Shown in pieces: positions 9,209-17,725 of a stretch of DNA of 61,944 nt. Below the pieces are notes generated by a model that was not told the origin of the DNA, made no database searches, and saw only the letters and a program-made list of their open reading frames with translations. Where the stretch lies: the NCBI GenBank assembly GCA_945876965.1, contig CAMCQG010000004.1:1-61944 (forward strand). The letters are read 5' to 3'. This DNA comes from Rickettsia typhi (GTDB lineage: Bacteria; Pseudomonadota; Alphaproteobacteria; Rickettsiales; Deianiraeaceae). Made by a program: the position numbers and the translations under genes. Within the stretch, counting starts at the first letter, position 1; the number at the start of each line of letters is the position of its first letter.

Positions 9209-9706
9209 TTAAGATGATTTTTTGTCAATTATAGATTGTAGTCTTTTATTAAGATTTGGTATCCAATCTTGAGCCTCTTTTTGCTCACCCGCTTCATCTC
9301 CATCTATAAATCTTGCCCTGTTGCCTTCTTTATCAAATTCAATTCTAATATATTTATCATCAGATATTATAAAATCCAACATATCTTCTGGCTCATTTTT
9401 ATTTAGTTCCAAAAAAGTAAAATTGGGATATTTTGTTGATAAAAAATCTGTAATAACCTTTATATTGCTATCTTCTTTTATTTTATTAGCAACAATTCTA
9501 ACTTTGATTGCTTTATTATCTAACTTAGCAATCAGTTTACTAAGTATTTCTGGGTTCGCATATAGTTCATCTTTTAGTTTTTGAGAATAAATATCAATTT
9601 TTATATTTGCTTTATCTATAATTTTGGACACAGAGTCTATTGCGCTCAATAAACCATTATTTTTTTTCCACAAATCAGAAAATGAATTTTCATATTTATT
9701 ACTCAT
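9209..9706 (-). CDS. Soluble protein of unknown function, possibly a degenerate PLD-like fold
   Basis: A 165-residue soluble protein without signal peptide. The middle (IKIDIYSQKLKDELYANP, then KAIKVRIVANK, then FTFLELN, then DMLDFIISDDKYIRIEFD) has the alternating strand/helix pattern seen in catalytically dead phospholipase-D-like domains: a sensed 'location' strand, helix, strand, and a final 'this is what I remember' strand with a D-D-K/R pair. No HKD motif is present, so an enzyme is unlikely. The fold assignment is inference. It is the first gene of a two-gene unit with the membrane protein at 8368-9201. Confidence 0.6.
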   Translation of the reverse strand: MSNKYENSFSDLWKKNNGLLSAIDSVSKIIDKANIKIDIYSQKLKDELYANPEILSKLIAKLDNKAIKVRIVANKIKEDSNIKVITDFLSTKYPNFTFLELNKNEPEDMLDFIISDDKYIRIEFDKEGNRARFIDGDEAGEQKEAQDWIPNLNKRLQSIIDKKSS

Positions 9707-9867
9707 ACTTTTTTATATAATTCAAAGTTATTATTATAATATAACACACACATGGAATCAAAAAAATCCAATCGTAACATCAAAATAAACCATATATGAT
9801 AAAAGTCAATAATTTTTATGATTTAAGTTATCAAAATTGCAGTTAAACACAGTTGATTTGGATTTGT

Positions 9868-9956
9868 ATTTCCAAAAAATAAAACCCCAAAACAAGATGG
9901 CATAACCATAACCCAATGCGGGCATATTAGTGAGGTTTGCAGAAATGTTGAATAGT
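9868..9956 (+). pseudogene. Decayed second copy of the radA 3' end
   Basis: Within a gene-poor stretch (9707-10040), the core 9888-9951 matches radA 8282-8345 at 61 of 64 positions. Weaker similarity extends to about 9868 upstream. One change is silent (GGT to GGC), two alter residues (Asn to Ser, Ala to Val), and the stop context differs. There is no radA body in front of it. It is a scar of a duplication or of an insertion that split off the gene end. The rest of 9707-10040 holds nothing I can identify. Confidence 0.8.
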
Positions 9957-10040
9957 TAAAATTTATCTAATATAAAAATTATTGACTATTACATAAAAAA
10001 TCTTATGATTGATAATAATATTTATTTTGATAAATTTTAA

Positions 10041-10799
10041 ATGATTGATACAATTTTATTTAATATATTTGAATATATTTCGCTGTTGTTTTTTGGATTA
10101 TGTTTTGGTAGCTTTGCAACATTTGCTGGGCACAGAATTTTTAGCGAAACATTAAGCATAAAAGGGGCTAGATCGGTTTGCCCAAACTGCAAAAAAACCC
10201 TTGCAAAAAGAACAATGGTTCCCTTATTTAGCTATATTTTTTATCGTGGAAAATGCCTGTTTTGCAAAAATAAAATATCACTTAGATACCCCCTAATTGA
10301 ACTTGGAATGGGTATGTGTACCATGTTTATATTTTATAAATTTGATTACTCACTAAAAACTGCCGCACTGATGATATTATGCACATGTGTTTTTATTCAA
10401 ATTGCAATAGATGTTGAATATTATATGGCATCGGATTTTATTGATTTTATAATGCTTTTAGCTGTTGCTATGCTATGTTATGTAGACGGTAAAAATGTAT
10501 ATGATTGTGTAATTTTTGCATTTTGCGGGACTATATTTATGTTGTTTTGCAGGCAAATAGTTATGTGGCGAATAGGCGAAGATCCGCTTGGAATAGGAGA
10601 TGTTAAAATTGTAGCAGTTATGGCACCACTTGCAACATCTGGGTTAAATTTATTGACAACTATGGGATTATTTGGTGTTATTGGTATATTTTTTGGAACA
10701 GCTTGGAAAAAACACACAAAATCAGAGGCATTTCCATTTGCCCCACCTATCATGATAGCATTCTTGCTAAATTACTTCTTTTTGGCTAGATATTACTAA
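10041..10799 (+). CDS. pilD: Prepilin peptidase (type IV leader peptidase)
   Basis: PilD is the inner-membrane aspartic protease that cuts and methylates type IV pilin-like precursors. The sequence shows the N-terminal zinc-binding cysteines C47/C50 and C72/C75 spaced as in PilD, catalytic Asp124 (AIDVEYYMASD) and the GxGD motif GIGD at 184-187, with about seven hydrophobic segments. Length 252 is normal. At least one substrate lies in the window (38753-39700, KKGFSLIELS leader), and another is possible at the left edge. No pilus assembly ATPase or secretin is present here. Its 3' end overlaps convergent hemA by 33 bases. Confidence 0.93.
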   Translation: MIDTILFNIFEYISLLFFGLCFGSFATFAGHRIFSETLSIKGARSVCPNCKKTLAKRTMVPLFSYIFYRGKCLFCKNKISLRYPLIELGMGMCTMFIFYKFDYSLKTAALMILCTCVFIQIAIDVEYYMASDFIDFIMLLAVAMLCYVDGKNVYDCVIFAFCGTIFMLFCRQIVMWRIGEDPLGIGDVKIVAVMAPLATSGLNLLTTMGLFGVIGIFFGTAWKKHTKSEAFPFAPPIMIAFLLNYFFLARYY

Positions 10800-11969
10800 A
10801 CTTTTAACCAAATCGTTTATCATAAAATCTGTATGATATGGCGTTGGTGTGATTCGCAATCTTTCTGAGCCAACACTAACAGTAGGATAGTTAATATTTT
10901 GAACATAAATTGCATGATTATTATACAAATTTTGCGAAATTTGCTCAGCTTTTTTTGCATCACCTATTATAATGGGTATAATATGAGTTGGGTTATCTTT
11001 TTTTATATCATATAAACCATTTTGAGATAACAATTCTTTGGTTTTTTTAACAACAATCATTTGGTTATTTCGCAACGACAACCCTTCGCTTGACATAACA
11101 ATTTCTATTGATTTTTTTGCAGCGGCACAAATTGCAGGAGGTAATGATGTTGTAAAAATTAAATCACTAGAATAAGAACGAATTGCATCGATAATATTTT
11201 TTTTACCCGCAATATATCCACCAACCACACCTAAACCTTTGGCAAAATTACCTTGAATAATATCTATATCGTTTTCTAAGTCAAATAAATTAGTAATTCC
11301 AGCCCCACGACTGCCATATAAACCAACAGAATGAACCTCGTCTACATAAGTTAAGCAATTATATTTTTTTGCAATTTTAACTATCTCTAATATGTTTCCA
11401 ATAGTTCCATCCATAGAATAAACACCTTCAAAAATTATAATTTTTGGTTTATCAACAGAATATTGTGATACTAATTCCTCTAAATGCAACATATCATTAT
11501 GTTTAAAAATATGTTTTTCTGCGTTATTTGATTTAATTCCATTTATAATGGATGCATGATTTTTTTCATCAGAAAAAACAATAATATCTGGAATCATTTT
11601 TATAATAGCAGATATTGTTCCAACATTGGCAACAAAACCTGATGTAAAAACCAATCCAGCTTCTTGTTGATTTAGCTTTGCAACAGAATTTTCTAACTCT
11701 ATAATTTCACGATGCGTGCCACCAATATTTCTTGTTCCACCGGAACCAACTCCATACTCATTAATTGCATTTAATGCTGCCTTTACAATATTTTTATGAA
11801 CACCAAGACCCAAATAATCGTTGCTACACCAAACAGTAATTTTATTTCCATTTGTATCTGTTGCAATAGGAAAAGTATCAGAATTGCGATTTATTTCTTT
11901 AAAAACACGATACCTGTTTTCAATTTTTAATTTGTCTATTTTACTGTCAAATAAAGCATTATAATTCAT
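10767..11969 (-). CDS. hemA: 5-aminolevulinate synthase
   Basis: ALA synthase condenses glycine and succinyl-CoA, the first step of heme synthesis in alphaproteobacteria. It is a PLP enzyme of fold type I. Seen are CSNDYLGLG (48-56), GSGGTRNIGGTH (76-85 region), the VDEVHSVGLYG strand (209-219) and the PLP lysine in NFAKGLGVVGGY (K244). Length 400 is typical. It shares a four-base ATGA overlap with the upstream membrane protein gene and its 3' end overlaps pilD on the opposite strand. Confidence 0.95.
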   Translation of the reverse strand: MNYNALFDSKIDKLKIENRYRVFKEINRNSDTFPIATDTNGNKITVWCSNDYLGLGVHKNIVKAALNAINEYGVGSGGTRNIGGTHREIIELENSVAKLNQQEAGLVFTSGFVANVGTISAIIKMIPDIIVFSDEKNHASIINGIKSNNAEKHIFKHNDMLHLEELVSQYSVDKPKIIIFEGVYSMDGTIGNILEIVKIAKKYNCLTYVDEVHSVGLYGSRGAGITNLFDLENDIDIIQGNFAKGLGVVGGYIAGKKNIIDAIRSYSSDLIFTTSLPPAICAAAKKSIEIVMSSEGLSLRNNQMIVVKKTKELLSQNGLYDIKKDNPTHIIPIIIGDAKKAEQISQNLYNNHAIYVQNINYPTVSVGSERLRITPTPYHTDFMINDLVKSLVISSQKEVI

Positions 11970-12787
11970 ATATTTTTACTGTTCTTATATACATATCTAA
12001 TATAAAAAATTGTTATAAATGTTGCCAAGTAAAGACACATTTTTATACAATTTGCCATCGTTGTTCTAATTGGAACAGAAATGCCGCTAATTTGAAACAT
12101 TATAAAGCTATCAATTATTGATAAAAATACAAAAGTAAAGAATGCTAAATAATATGACATAGAAACATCGTTCGCTGTCTTTTTTTTGATTGTTTTTATA
12201 ATTTGTAAAGTAGGCTTAAACATACCAATTGCAAATATTATTGCAATAAAAATACCTATCATTTCATGGCAAACAATATTGAACATTATTTTGGGAAACA
12301 TAAATATTCCCAAAATAATAAATATTTGTGTTAAAAAAAAGCAACCAATTATAAAAAGATTTGTTTTGGTTAATTTATTCAACAATGCAAATATCAAAAG
12401 TATATTAATGTTATAAAAAAACACTTTTCCATACCTACAAAATATGATAAAACTATTAACATCGGCCTTTCCAAACTGACTTCTAAAAATATCAATATTT
12501 ATACAGGTTATAACGGTAATTGTAAAAAATTGATACATAACCGAAACATCTTTGGCTGACCTTGTTTTTAATAATCTTGATGTTTGTAAAAGTGGTATAG
12601 CTGCTAGAATCATCAACAATATTTTGATATATTTATGATAAGGAATTAGTTTTATAACAAGATTTGTTTCTGATATATTGTGCATAAAAATAACGACGGC
12701 ATCGTTGATGCTTATAAAAAAATTTCTAAACAATATGCACCCAATAACAGCAATCAATATTATTGGGAGTATAGTAATTTTTTTCAT
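11966..12787 (-). CDS. PQ-loop (SWEET/MtN3-like) membrane transporter with two repeats
   Basis: A protein of about 273 residues with seven or so hydrophobic segments. Two internal segments resemble each other and the PQ-loop consensus: PLLQTSRLLKTRSAKDVSVMY near residues 67-87 and KPTLQIIKTIKKKTANDVSM near 190-210. In this family such repeats form the substrate gate of small sugar, amino-acid or cofactor transporters. The usual Pro-Gln pair is modified to P-LLQ and KPTLQ. The start is the ATG at 12787 rather than a TTG two codons earlier. It overlaps hemA by four bases, so it is translationally coupled to heme synthesis. The substrate is unknown. Confidence 0.65.
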   Translation of the reverse strand: MKKITILPIILIAVIGCILFRNFFISINDAVVIFMHNISETNLVIKLIPYHKYIKILLMILAAIPLLQTSRLLKTRSAKDVSVMYQFFTITVITCINIDIFRSQFGKADVNSFIIFCRYGKVFFYNINILLIFALLNKLTKTNLFIIGCFFLTQIFIILGIFMFPKIMFNIVCHEMIGIFIAIIFAIGMFKPTLQIIKTIKKKTANDVSMSYYLAFFTFVFLSIIDSFIMFQISGISVPIRTTMANCIKMCLYLATFITIFYIRYVYKNSKNI

Positions 12788-12857
12788 AACCAATATTTTT
12801 TATATTTCACTTGCAATAAAAAATATAAATGATATTATTGTCAATATATATTAATAT

Positions 12858-12866
12858 AAGGGGGGA
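12858..12866 (+). promoter_or_regulatory. Strong ribosome-binding site
   Basis: AAGGGGGGA ends two bases before the ATG at 12869. Such a purine-rich site is rare in this window and argues that the small gene behind it is truly translated. Confidence 0.5.
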
Positions 12867-12868
12867 TT

Positions 12869-13150
12869 ATGATATCAAGAGCGTATTCTGACACAACTCG
12901 TGTAAGCCAAACATTTATTTCATATGGAAATACTGTTAGCGTTAGTCAAAAAACAAGTGTCCAAAATAATATCGTATATTTAAAATTTAATAACCACCAA
13001 GGATCAAAAAAAGTTAAGTCACACAACGAATTAACATCAGCTTATAACAAGGGCAGATATCTTGCCAGAACATCAAAACCAATTGCCCGTAGAAAGCAAA
13101 TAATAAAAACATCACAAGGAAATTTTTATTCAGTCGGTATTATTGTATAA
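12869..13150 (+). CDS. Small basic protein of unknown function
   Basis: A 93-residue protein, rich in Ser/Thr in its first half and Lys/Arg in its second (KGRYLARTSKPIARRKQIIK at about 61-80), with no signal peptide or membrane segment. No family recognised. The strong Shine-Dalgarno-like sequence in front and codon use like the neighbours support it as a gene. It stands alone, divergent from the PQ-loop/hemA pair and 161 bases ahead of dnaA. A nucleic-acid-binding role would fit the charge but is speculation. Confidence 0.6.
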   Translation: MISRAYSDTTRVSQTFISYGNTVSVSQKTSVQNNIVYLKFNNHQGSKKVKSHNELTSAYNKGRYLARTSKPIARRKQIIKTSQGNFYSVGIIV

Positions 13151-13311
13151 CAATGTAGAACAATTTGCGTTATCTAGTTTTTTTATAAAATGACAAAAAT
13201 TGCATCTTCGTGTCAAGCAAAAAATTTACATAAAATGCAAATATATTGCTTTCTTTTTAAAATATCGTCCAGTAGCTACATTCTATAACTTTTATTAAGT
13301 AGTTATTTTTT

Positions 13312-14679
13312 ATGATGATCTGCAAAAATCAATCAATTGATGTTTCTTTGAACTCCTTTTTAAAACAAGGTTTTATTGATCATTTTGGTAATCATATTTT
13401 TGAAAAATGGTTACAAAATTGCGTATATTTTGCTAACAAAAAAACTTTGATCATAAAAACAGAAACAGAAGATGTTGCAAAATTTATAAATCAAAATTTA
13501 ATTCAAGATATTTCACATTTTTGCACAATATCTTGGCCAAAATCAAATATAAAACCTATTGCATGTACCGATGTTTCAAAAATAGAACAATATGCTTTTG
13601 AGATACCAAATAATCATATAGATAATGTTGTTTCAATAGATGAATATAAAGGACATTCTTTTGATGATTTTATAGTTAACGACGATAATAAAATTGCTTT
13701 TGATTCGGTGTGCAGTATTGTAGGGAAAACAGAAAAAATTTTACAAAACGGAACAATAATTTTTTTAACTGGCGATGTAGGTGTCGGTAAAACACATTTA
13801 TTAAAATCAGCAGAACAATATTCTTCTGTTAACAAAATAAAAAATACACATTATTTATCAGCTGAGGTTTTTAGTAGCAAATATATTACAGCAGTAAAAG
13901 AAAATAAGCTTTTTGATATGAGGAATATTATTATAGCTAATGATGTTTTGCTAATTGATGATATAGGGTTTATTGCACATCGCAAATCAACTATGGAAGA
14001 ATTAGGCTCTATAATATCTATTATGCTTGATAGCGGAAAAGATGTAATAATCACAACAACATCTGATATTTCTACTTTTAAAGATAGCAAAAGATTATAT
14101 GCAAGATTACTTTCTGCTGTGTTTATTAGTATTTCAAAATCTAATATAGATTTAAAGCAAAAAATTGCAATTCATATTGCAAAAAAATATAATATTGATA
14201 TGTCTTCTGAGGTGATAAATTTTTTAGCAAACAATATTGTTGGCGGAACACGCGAGTTAAAAGGAGCAATTGATAGAATTAGAATTAATTTATCATCAAT
14301 ACCAGTTATTACAATTCCTGCAATTAAAAATTTATTATCAGATATACTTTTAAAACAAGGTAATATTATAACTTATAATAACGATATAGCAATGATTGTT
14401 GGGCAGGTTGCAGAATATTATCAGCTATCAAACAATGATATACTTAGTTCTAAAAAAACAGTAAACAATAAACTTGCAAGGTCTATGGCAATATATTTGT
14501 GTCGCGAGATTTGTGGGTTAGTTTATGCTCAAATTGCTAAAAATTTTGGATTTTCTGCCCATGCAAGCATTATACACTCTATAGCATCTTTCAAAGAAAA
14601 ATTGAAAACAGATAAATCGCTGGTTTATGATTTAGATTGTATAACCGAAAACATTAGAAAGCACATAAATAATGTTTAA
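13312..14679 (+). CDS. dnaA: Chromosomal replication initiator DnaA (divergent)
   Basis: DnaA binds origin boxes and opens the replication origin. Domain I is at 1-85. The AAA+ domain has Walker A GDVGVGKTH (154-162), Walker B LLIDD (213-217) and the sensor-2 region GGTRELKGAIDRI (311-323). Domain IV (about 360-455) has the helix-turn-helix LARSMAIYLCRE. The DnaA-box recognition signature, normally GGRDHST, is GFSAHAS (413-419), so only the His is kept. Length 455 is normal. tadA starts within its last eight bases. I saw no clear DnaA boxes in the 161-base upstream gap. The family is secure; the origin sequence recognised may differ from the standard one. Confidence 0.92.
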   Translation: MMICKNQSIDVSLNSFLKQGFIDHFGNHIFEKWLQNCVYFANKKTLIIKTETEDVAKFINQNLIQDISHFCTISWPKSNIKPIACTDVSKIEQYAFEIPNNHIDNVVSIDEYKGHSFDDFIVNDDNKIAFDSVCSIVGKTEKILQNGTIIFLTGDVGVGKTHLLKSAEQYSSVNKIKNTHYLSAEVFSSKYITAVKENKLFDMRNIIIANDVLLIDDIGFIAHRKSTMEELGSIISIMLDSGKDVIITTTSDISTFKDSKRLYARLLSAVFISISKSNIDLKQKIAIHIAKKYNIDMSSEVINFLANNIVGGTRELKGAIDRIRINLSSIPVITIPAIKNLLSDILLKQGNIITYNNDIAMIVGQVAEYYQLSNNDILSSKKTVNNKLARSMAIYLCREICGLVYAQIAKNFGFSAHASIIHSIASFKEKLKTDKSLVYDLDCITENIRKHINNV

Positions 14680-15073
14680 CAAATACATGCAATATGCTAT
14701 CGATGAAGCCAAAAATTGCGATGGAGAAGTTCCTGTTGGCGCCGTAATTATCGATAAAAACGGAAATATAATAGGTCGCGGTAAAAATCAAATGATAACA
14801 AAATGTGACCCAACAGCTCATGCAGAAATTGAGGCAATTAAAAATGCAGCCACTAAAATTGGCAAATATAGACTTATTGATTGCAGTATTTATGTAACCC
14901 TTGAACCGTGTCAAATGTGCAATTTTGCAATAAAATTAGCTCGCATAAAAAACATATATATTGGATCACAAACAAACATAAATACAAACAATCATAAGCT
15001 AACAATATACGATAATATTATGGAATCTGAGTGTTCACAGTTATTATGTGATTTTTTTAAACAAAAAAGATAA
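14672..15073 (+). CDS. tadA: tRNA-specific adenosine deaminase
   Basis: TadA converts A34 to inosine in tRNA-Arg(ACG), allowing wobble decoding. It is a zinc cytidine-deaminase-fold enzyme. The zinc and catalytic motifs are HAE (50-52) and PCQMC (79-83), with VPVGAVI (20-26) upstream. It is slightly short (133 residues; homologues usually 145-170) but complete through the final helix. It overlaps dnaA by eight bases, implying coupled expression. Confidence 0.93.
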   Translation: MFNKYMQYAIDEAKNCDGEVPVGAVIIDKNGNIIGRGKNQMITKCDPTAHAEIEAIKNAATKIGKYRLIDCSIYVTLEPCQMCNFAIKLARIKNIYIGSQTNINTNNHKLTIYDNIMESECSQLLCDFFKQKR

Positions 15074-15167
15074 TTTTAAAGCTCCAAAAAAATTTTATTA
15101 AAATACATCTTGACTATAACATAGAAAATAAAAAATTAGATATAATCTATGTTATATATAATATATT

Positions 15168-16109
15168 ATGTTTTTCTATAAATATAAATACATTTTTTTT
15201 GCTGTTATTTATGTTGTTTTATCAGGATGCACCAGTGTTTCTAATATTTCAAAAACATTAAATGAGTATCCAATTATTCACTTAACAAATAATATTAATT
15301 TTATACAAAAAGATGCAAAAAAAAATAATATTTATATTAAGGTTGCAAATTTAACTGCTGTACCAGATTTATTAGCCGAAAATTTATTAATAAACCACAT
15401 AAGTGCCAATACAAAATATAAGATTGTATATTCTCCAGAGCAAGCAGATATAGTTATTGATATTCGTATTATGAATGTTGTACCAATTACAGGTGAAACA
15501 TTGGATAAAATAAGTAAATATTGGATCTATAAAAGCGTAACAGATAATAATATTATAAACAATGTTGCTGATTTAGAAAACAACAGAACCGCATTTGGAA
15601 TAGATGATGCAGGTATATTGATTGCATCTGGAGAAGGGAAACATAATTTAAAAATAGGTGAACATGCCCCAAAAGATAAAAGTTTAATTTCTAGTGTATC
15701 ACAGCCAGATACTATTGCTGGTGCAATTTTTGGTGGCAGTACCGCGGCTATTATAGGATTAAGTCCTGCTATGATTTCTGTTGGTGCTGTAACTGGTATC
15801 GGAATTAGCAATGTACTTCAAAAGCTTACAGAAATAGAAATTGATATGGCTATTATTGATATTATTATAAAAGAAAAGATATCCATTATTGCTCCAAATA
15901 CAAGTGCCACAAAATATAAAAATATTTCTAGTTTATCAAAAAATACCGTTGAAGAGGTTTATATAGATCAAAATTTTAATAAAGAAGTGTTTATTGAGCA
16001 CGGAACAAGGCTATCTGTTGTTTCGCAATCAATGACAATTATGCCAAAAAAAATATACAAACTAATAAATTTTTCTATTATTAATGTTGTTGAGGAGATT
16101 TTACGATAG
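15168..16109 (+). CDS. TraT-like outer-membrane lipoprotein
   Basis: The N-terminus is a lipoprotein signal (YVVLSGCTS, Cys21). The body follows the layout of TraT surface-exclusion/complement-resistance lipoproteins: an early strand IYIKVANLTAVPDL, a strand IVYSPEQADIVIDIRIMNV, a Gly/Ala-rich hydrophobic hairpin (AGAIFGGSTAAIIGLS to GIGISNVL, about 183-222), then EIDMAIIDIIIKEKIS and a C-terminal INVVEEIL. TraT is normally about 240 residues; this one has 313 because of an insert at about 110-180. TraT blocks redundant mating in F plasmids and confers serum resistance; the role here is unknown. The identification rests on layout, not on exact motifs. Confidence 0.6.
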   Translation: MFFYKYKYIFFAVIYVVLSGCTSVSNISKTLNEYPIIHLTNNINFIQKDAKKNNIYIKVANLTAVPDLLAENLLINHISANTKYKIVYSPEQADIVIDIRIMNVVPITGETLDKISKYWIYKSVTDNNIINNVADLENNRTAFGIDDAGILIASGEGKHNLKIGEHAPKDKSLISSVSQPDTIAGAIFGGSTAAIIGLSPAMISVGAVTGIGISNVLQKLTEIEIDMAIIDIIIKEKISIIAPNTSATKYKNISSLSKNTVEEVYIDQNFNKEVFIEHGTRLSVVSQSMTIMPKKIYKLINFSIINVVEEILR

Positions 16110-16472
16110 GATTTATCAGTGTCTAGATATTTTATCGCCTTATCGATAGATACGTATTAATCTTTTAATTAATAAATTTACTAATCTTTAAATAATGAGC
16201 TTAGATAAAAAAGTAATTATAGGAACACAAAACCAATAATTTTGAATTAATTTTTAATGTTTTTTAGATGTGCTTTGATATTTTTTAAGATATAAATTTC
16301 TATTGCAACATTAATATGCAAAAATATAAGATAGCAACGCAAATAAATACCTTACTTAAAAAGGTTTCGTATAAAAAAATTAGAGCCAACTTCTTTATAT
16401 TTATTATTCATCTTATAAGGAAAAAATAATAAATATTCGGTTGTCGGCTACTAAAAAACTATTCTTTAAAAA
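16110..16472. other. Intergenic stretch, no gene recognised
   Basis: About 360 AT-rich bases between convergent genes. Two very short forward ORFs are present (16195-16239, 14 codons; 16316-16429, 37 codons, basic) without a good ribosome-binding site. I see no RNA gene or terminator of note. Confidence 0.4.
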
Positions 16473-17027
16473 TTAACATAAGAAATTTTTACCAACCATA
16501 ACAGATACAATCGCTGGACCACCAAAACATAATCCTGCACCGATTACAATCGCAACAATTGTTCCCCACTGCACTTTACCAAGATAAAACGATATACCGG
16601 TAACAAATAGTACCACAACTATAATACCTCTACCAACTTTACCTGTTGCAATTTTATATGTATTACATAAAATATCTCCAATTGCATTGTTTTCGGCTGA
16701 ACCACCGCCAGCTGATTGACACACTCCACCTTGCCCAGTAGCAGCATTTGCACCAGCATCACTCATACATTTTTGACCTATTCCACAACCAGAATTTCCC
16801 ATGCCTCCAGTTCCTACACAGCCAACTTCTGTTGGGTAGGCACAAACACCACTATCTCCACATACCAACTGAGAATCGCAGTTACTACCATCCAAACCAG
16901 TTCCCGCAGAACCAGTGCCAGTTTGTTTTGTGCAACCAGTAGCAAGTCTTGCAACAGCATTTACATCCGAAACAAATTGAAATGCAAAAATTGAAATGCA
17001 AAAAATAAATAAAATATATCTTCTCAT
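16473..17027 (-). CDS. virB2: VirB2/TrbC-like type IV secretion pilin with Cys-rich N-terminal domain
   Basis: VirB2 is the major pilin of type IV secretion systems. The last about 70 residues are a VirB2 core: GDILCNTYKIATGKVGRGI followed by two long hydrophobic helices around a short loop (FYLGKVQWG). A signal peptide covers about 1-24. Between them lies an unusual Gly/Ser/Thr-rich segment (32-103) with eight cysteines at 32, 50, 56, 62, 70, 81, 87 and 103, likely disulfide bonded. Standard VirB2 precursors are about 100-130 residues and lack this domain. A second VirB2-like protein is at 43433-43918. Confidence 0.75.
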   Translation of the reverse strand: MRRYILFIFCISIFAFQFVSDVNAVARLATGCTKQTGTGSAGTGLDGSNCDSQLVCGDSGVCAYPTEVGCVGTGGMGNSGCGIGQKCMSDAGANAATGQGGVCQSAGGGSAENNAIGDILCNTYKIATGKVGRGIIVVVLFVTGISFYLGKVQWGTIVAIVIGAGLCFGGPAIVSVMVGKNFLC

Positions 17028-17106
17028 AATGTCATAATAATTAAAATAATTGTTAAAAAATTAATAATATGTATTGAATATAAGTCAATTTAAAAAATAA
17101 ATAAAT

Positions 17107-17664
17107 CTAAATGTTATCATTTACAACTTTTTTGACCACATGAGAAGCTACAACTCGCTTATCATGAATTATATTTTCTAAATTATTATCAAAATATTCA
17201 CGCATTAAATCTAGCGGAATCTCAACATCCCATCCAGTTCCATCTATTGTCTGAACCGCCTTCCAAGGAGACCCTTCTTTTTGCAACCACTCACTTAGCT
17301 GTCCAGATTCCACTCTGCCATATTTTTTAACAGTTTCTGCCAAAATTAATTTACTTAATTCATCCTTAACTTTTAATGAATAATTTTCTGCTAAGCCCTC
17401 AGTTTCAATTTCTTGATATTTATTATTAACCTTTACAAAAACTGGACCATATGGCCATGCTTTTGGTTGCTCATCAACGACTGCCATCATTTCAATTTCT
17501 TTTCCATCCATAATCAATGATAGCTCTTCTTCTGCCTTGGTTCCGTTAAACAAACAAAAACCAACATACAAAAATAATAATTTTTGTATTTTAGTGTGAT
17601 TACATGGGTACCCATATTTGCTAGATAAATGAACAATATCTTTTGCTATATCAACAACTTTCAT
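17107..17664 (-). CDS. Panacea/SocA-like (DUF4065) protein
   Basis: The sequence fits the Panacea domain, which includes the SocA antitoxin/proteolytic adaptor and the phage GepA group: IQKLLFLYVGFCLFNG near the N-terminus, AWPYGPVF in the middle, then a helical SGQLSEWLQKEGSPWKAV that matches the family's LS..TH..SPW block. Start at ATG 17664 preferred to TTG 17688. Panacea domains neutralise many unrelated toxins in two-gene modules. Here no toxin-like gene is directly adjacent: the flanks are a VirB2 pilin and a small membrane protein. It may be an orphan antitoxin, a phage remnant, or pair with the membrane protein at 17726-18151. Confidence 0.72.
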   Translation of the reverse strand: MKVVDIAKDIVHLSSKYGYPCNHTKIQKLLFLYVGFCLFNGTKAEEELSLIMDGKEIEMMAVVDEQPKAWPYGPVFVKVNNKYQEIETEGLAENYSLKVKDELSKLILAETVKKYGRVESGQLSEWLQKEGSPWKAVQTIDGTGWDVEIPLDLMREYFDNNLENIIHDKRVVASHVVKKVVNDNI

Positions 17665-17725
17665 ATTTTTATAATTTAATTTACACAACCATAAATAACA
17701 TAAATTAGATTATAGTCAAGTATGA

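Noticed and set aside
8368-9706. Calling the unknown pair an insertion sequence or an integrating element
   Set aside because: There is a direct repeat at both sides but no transposase, integrase or terminal inverted repeat was found, so only the duplication is stated.
16316-16429. 37-codon basic forward ORF in the gap before the VirB2 gene
   Set aside because: No ribosome-binding site, no recognisable features and no paralogue; likely chance in AT-rich sequence.
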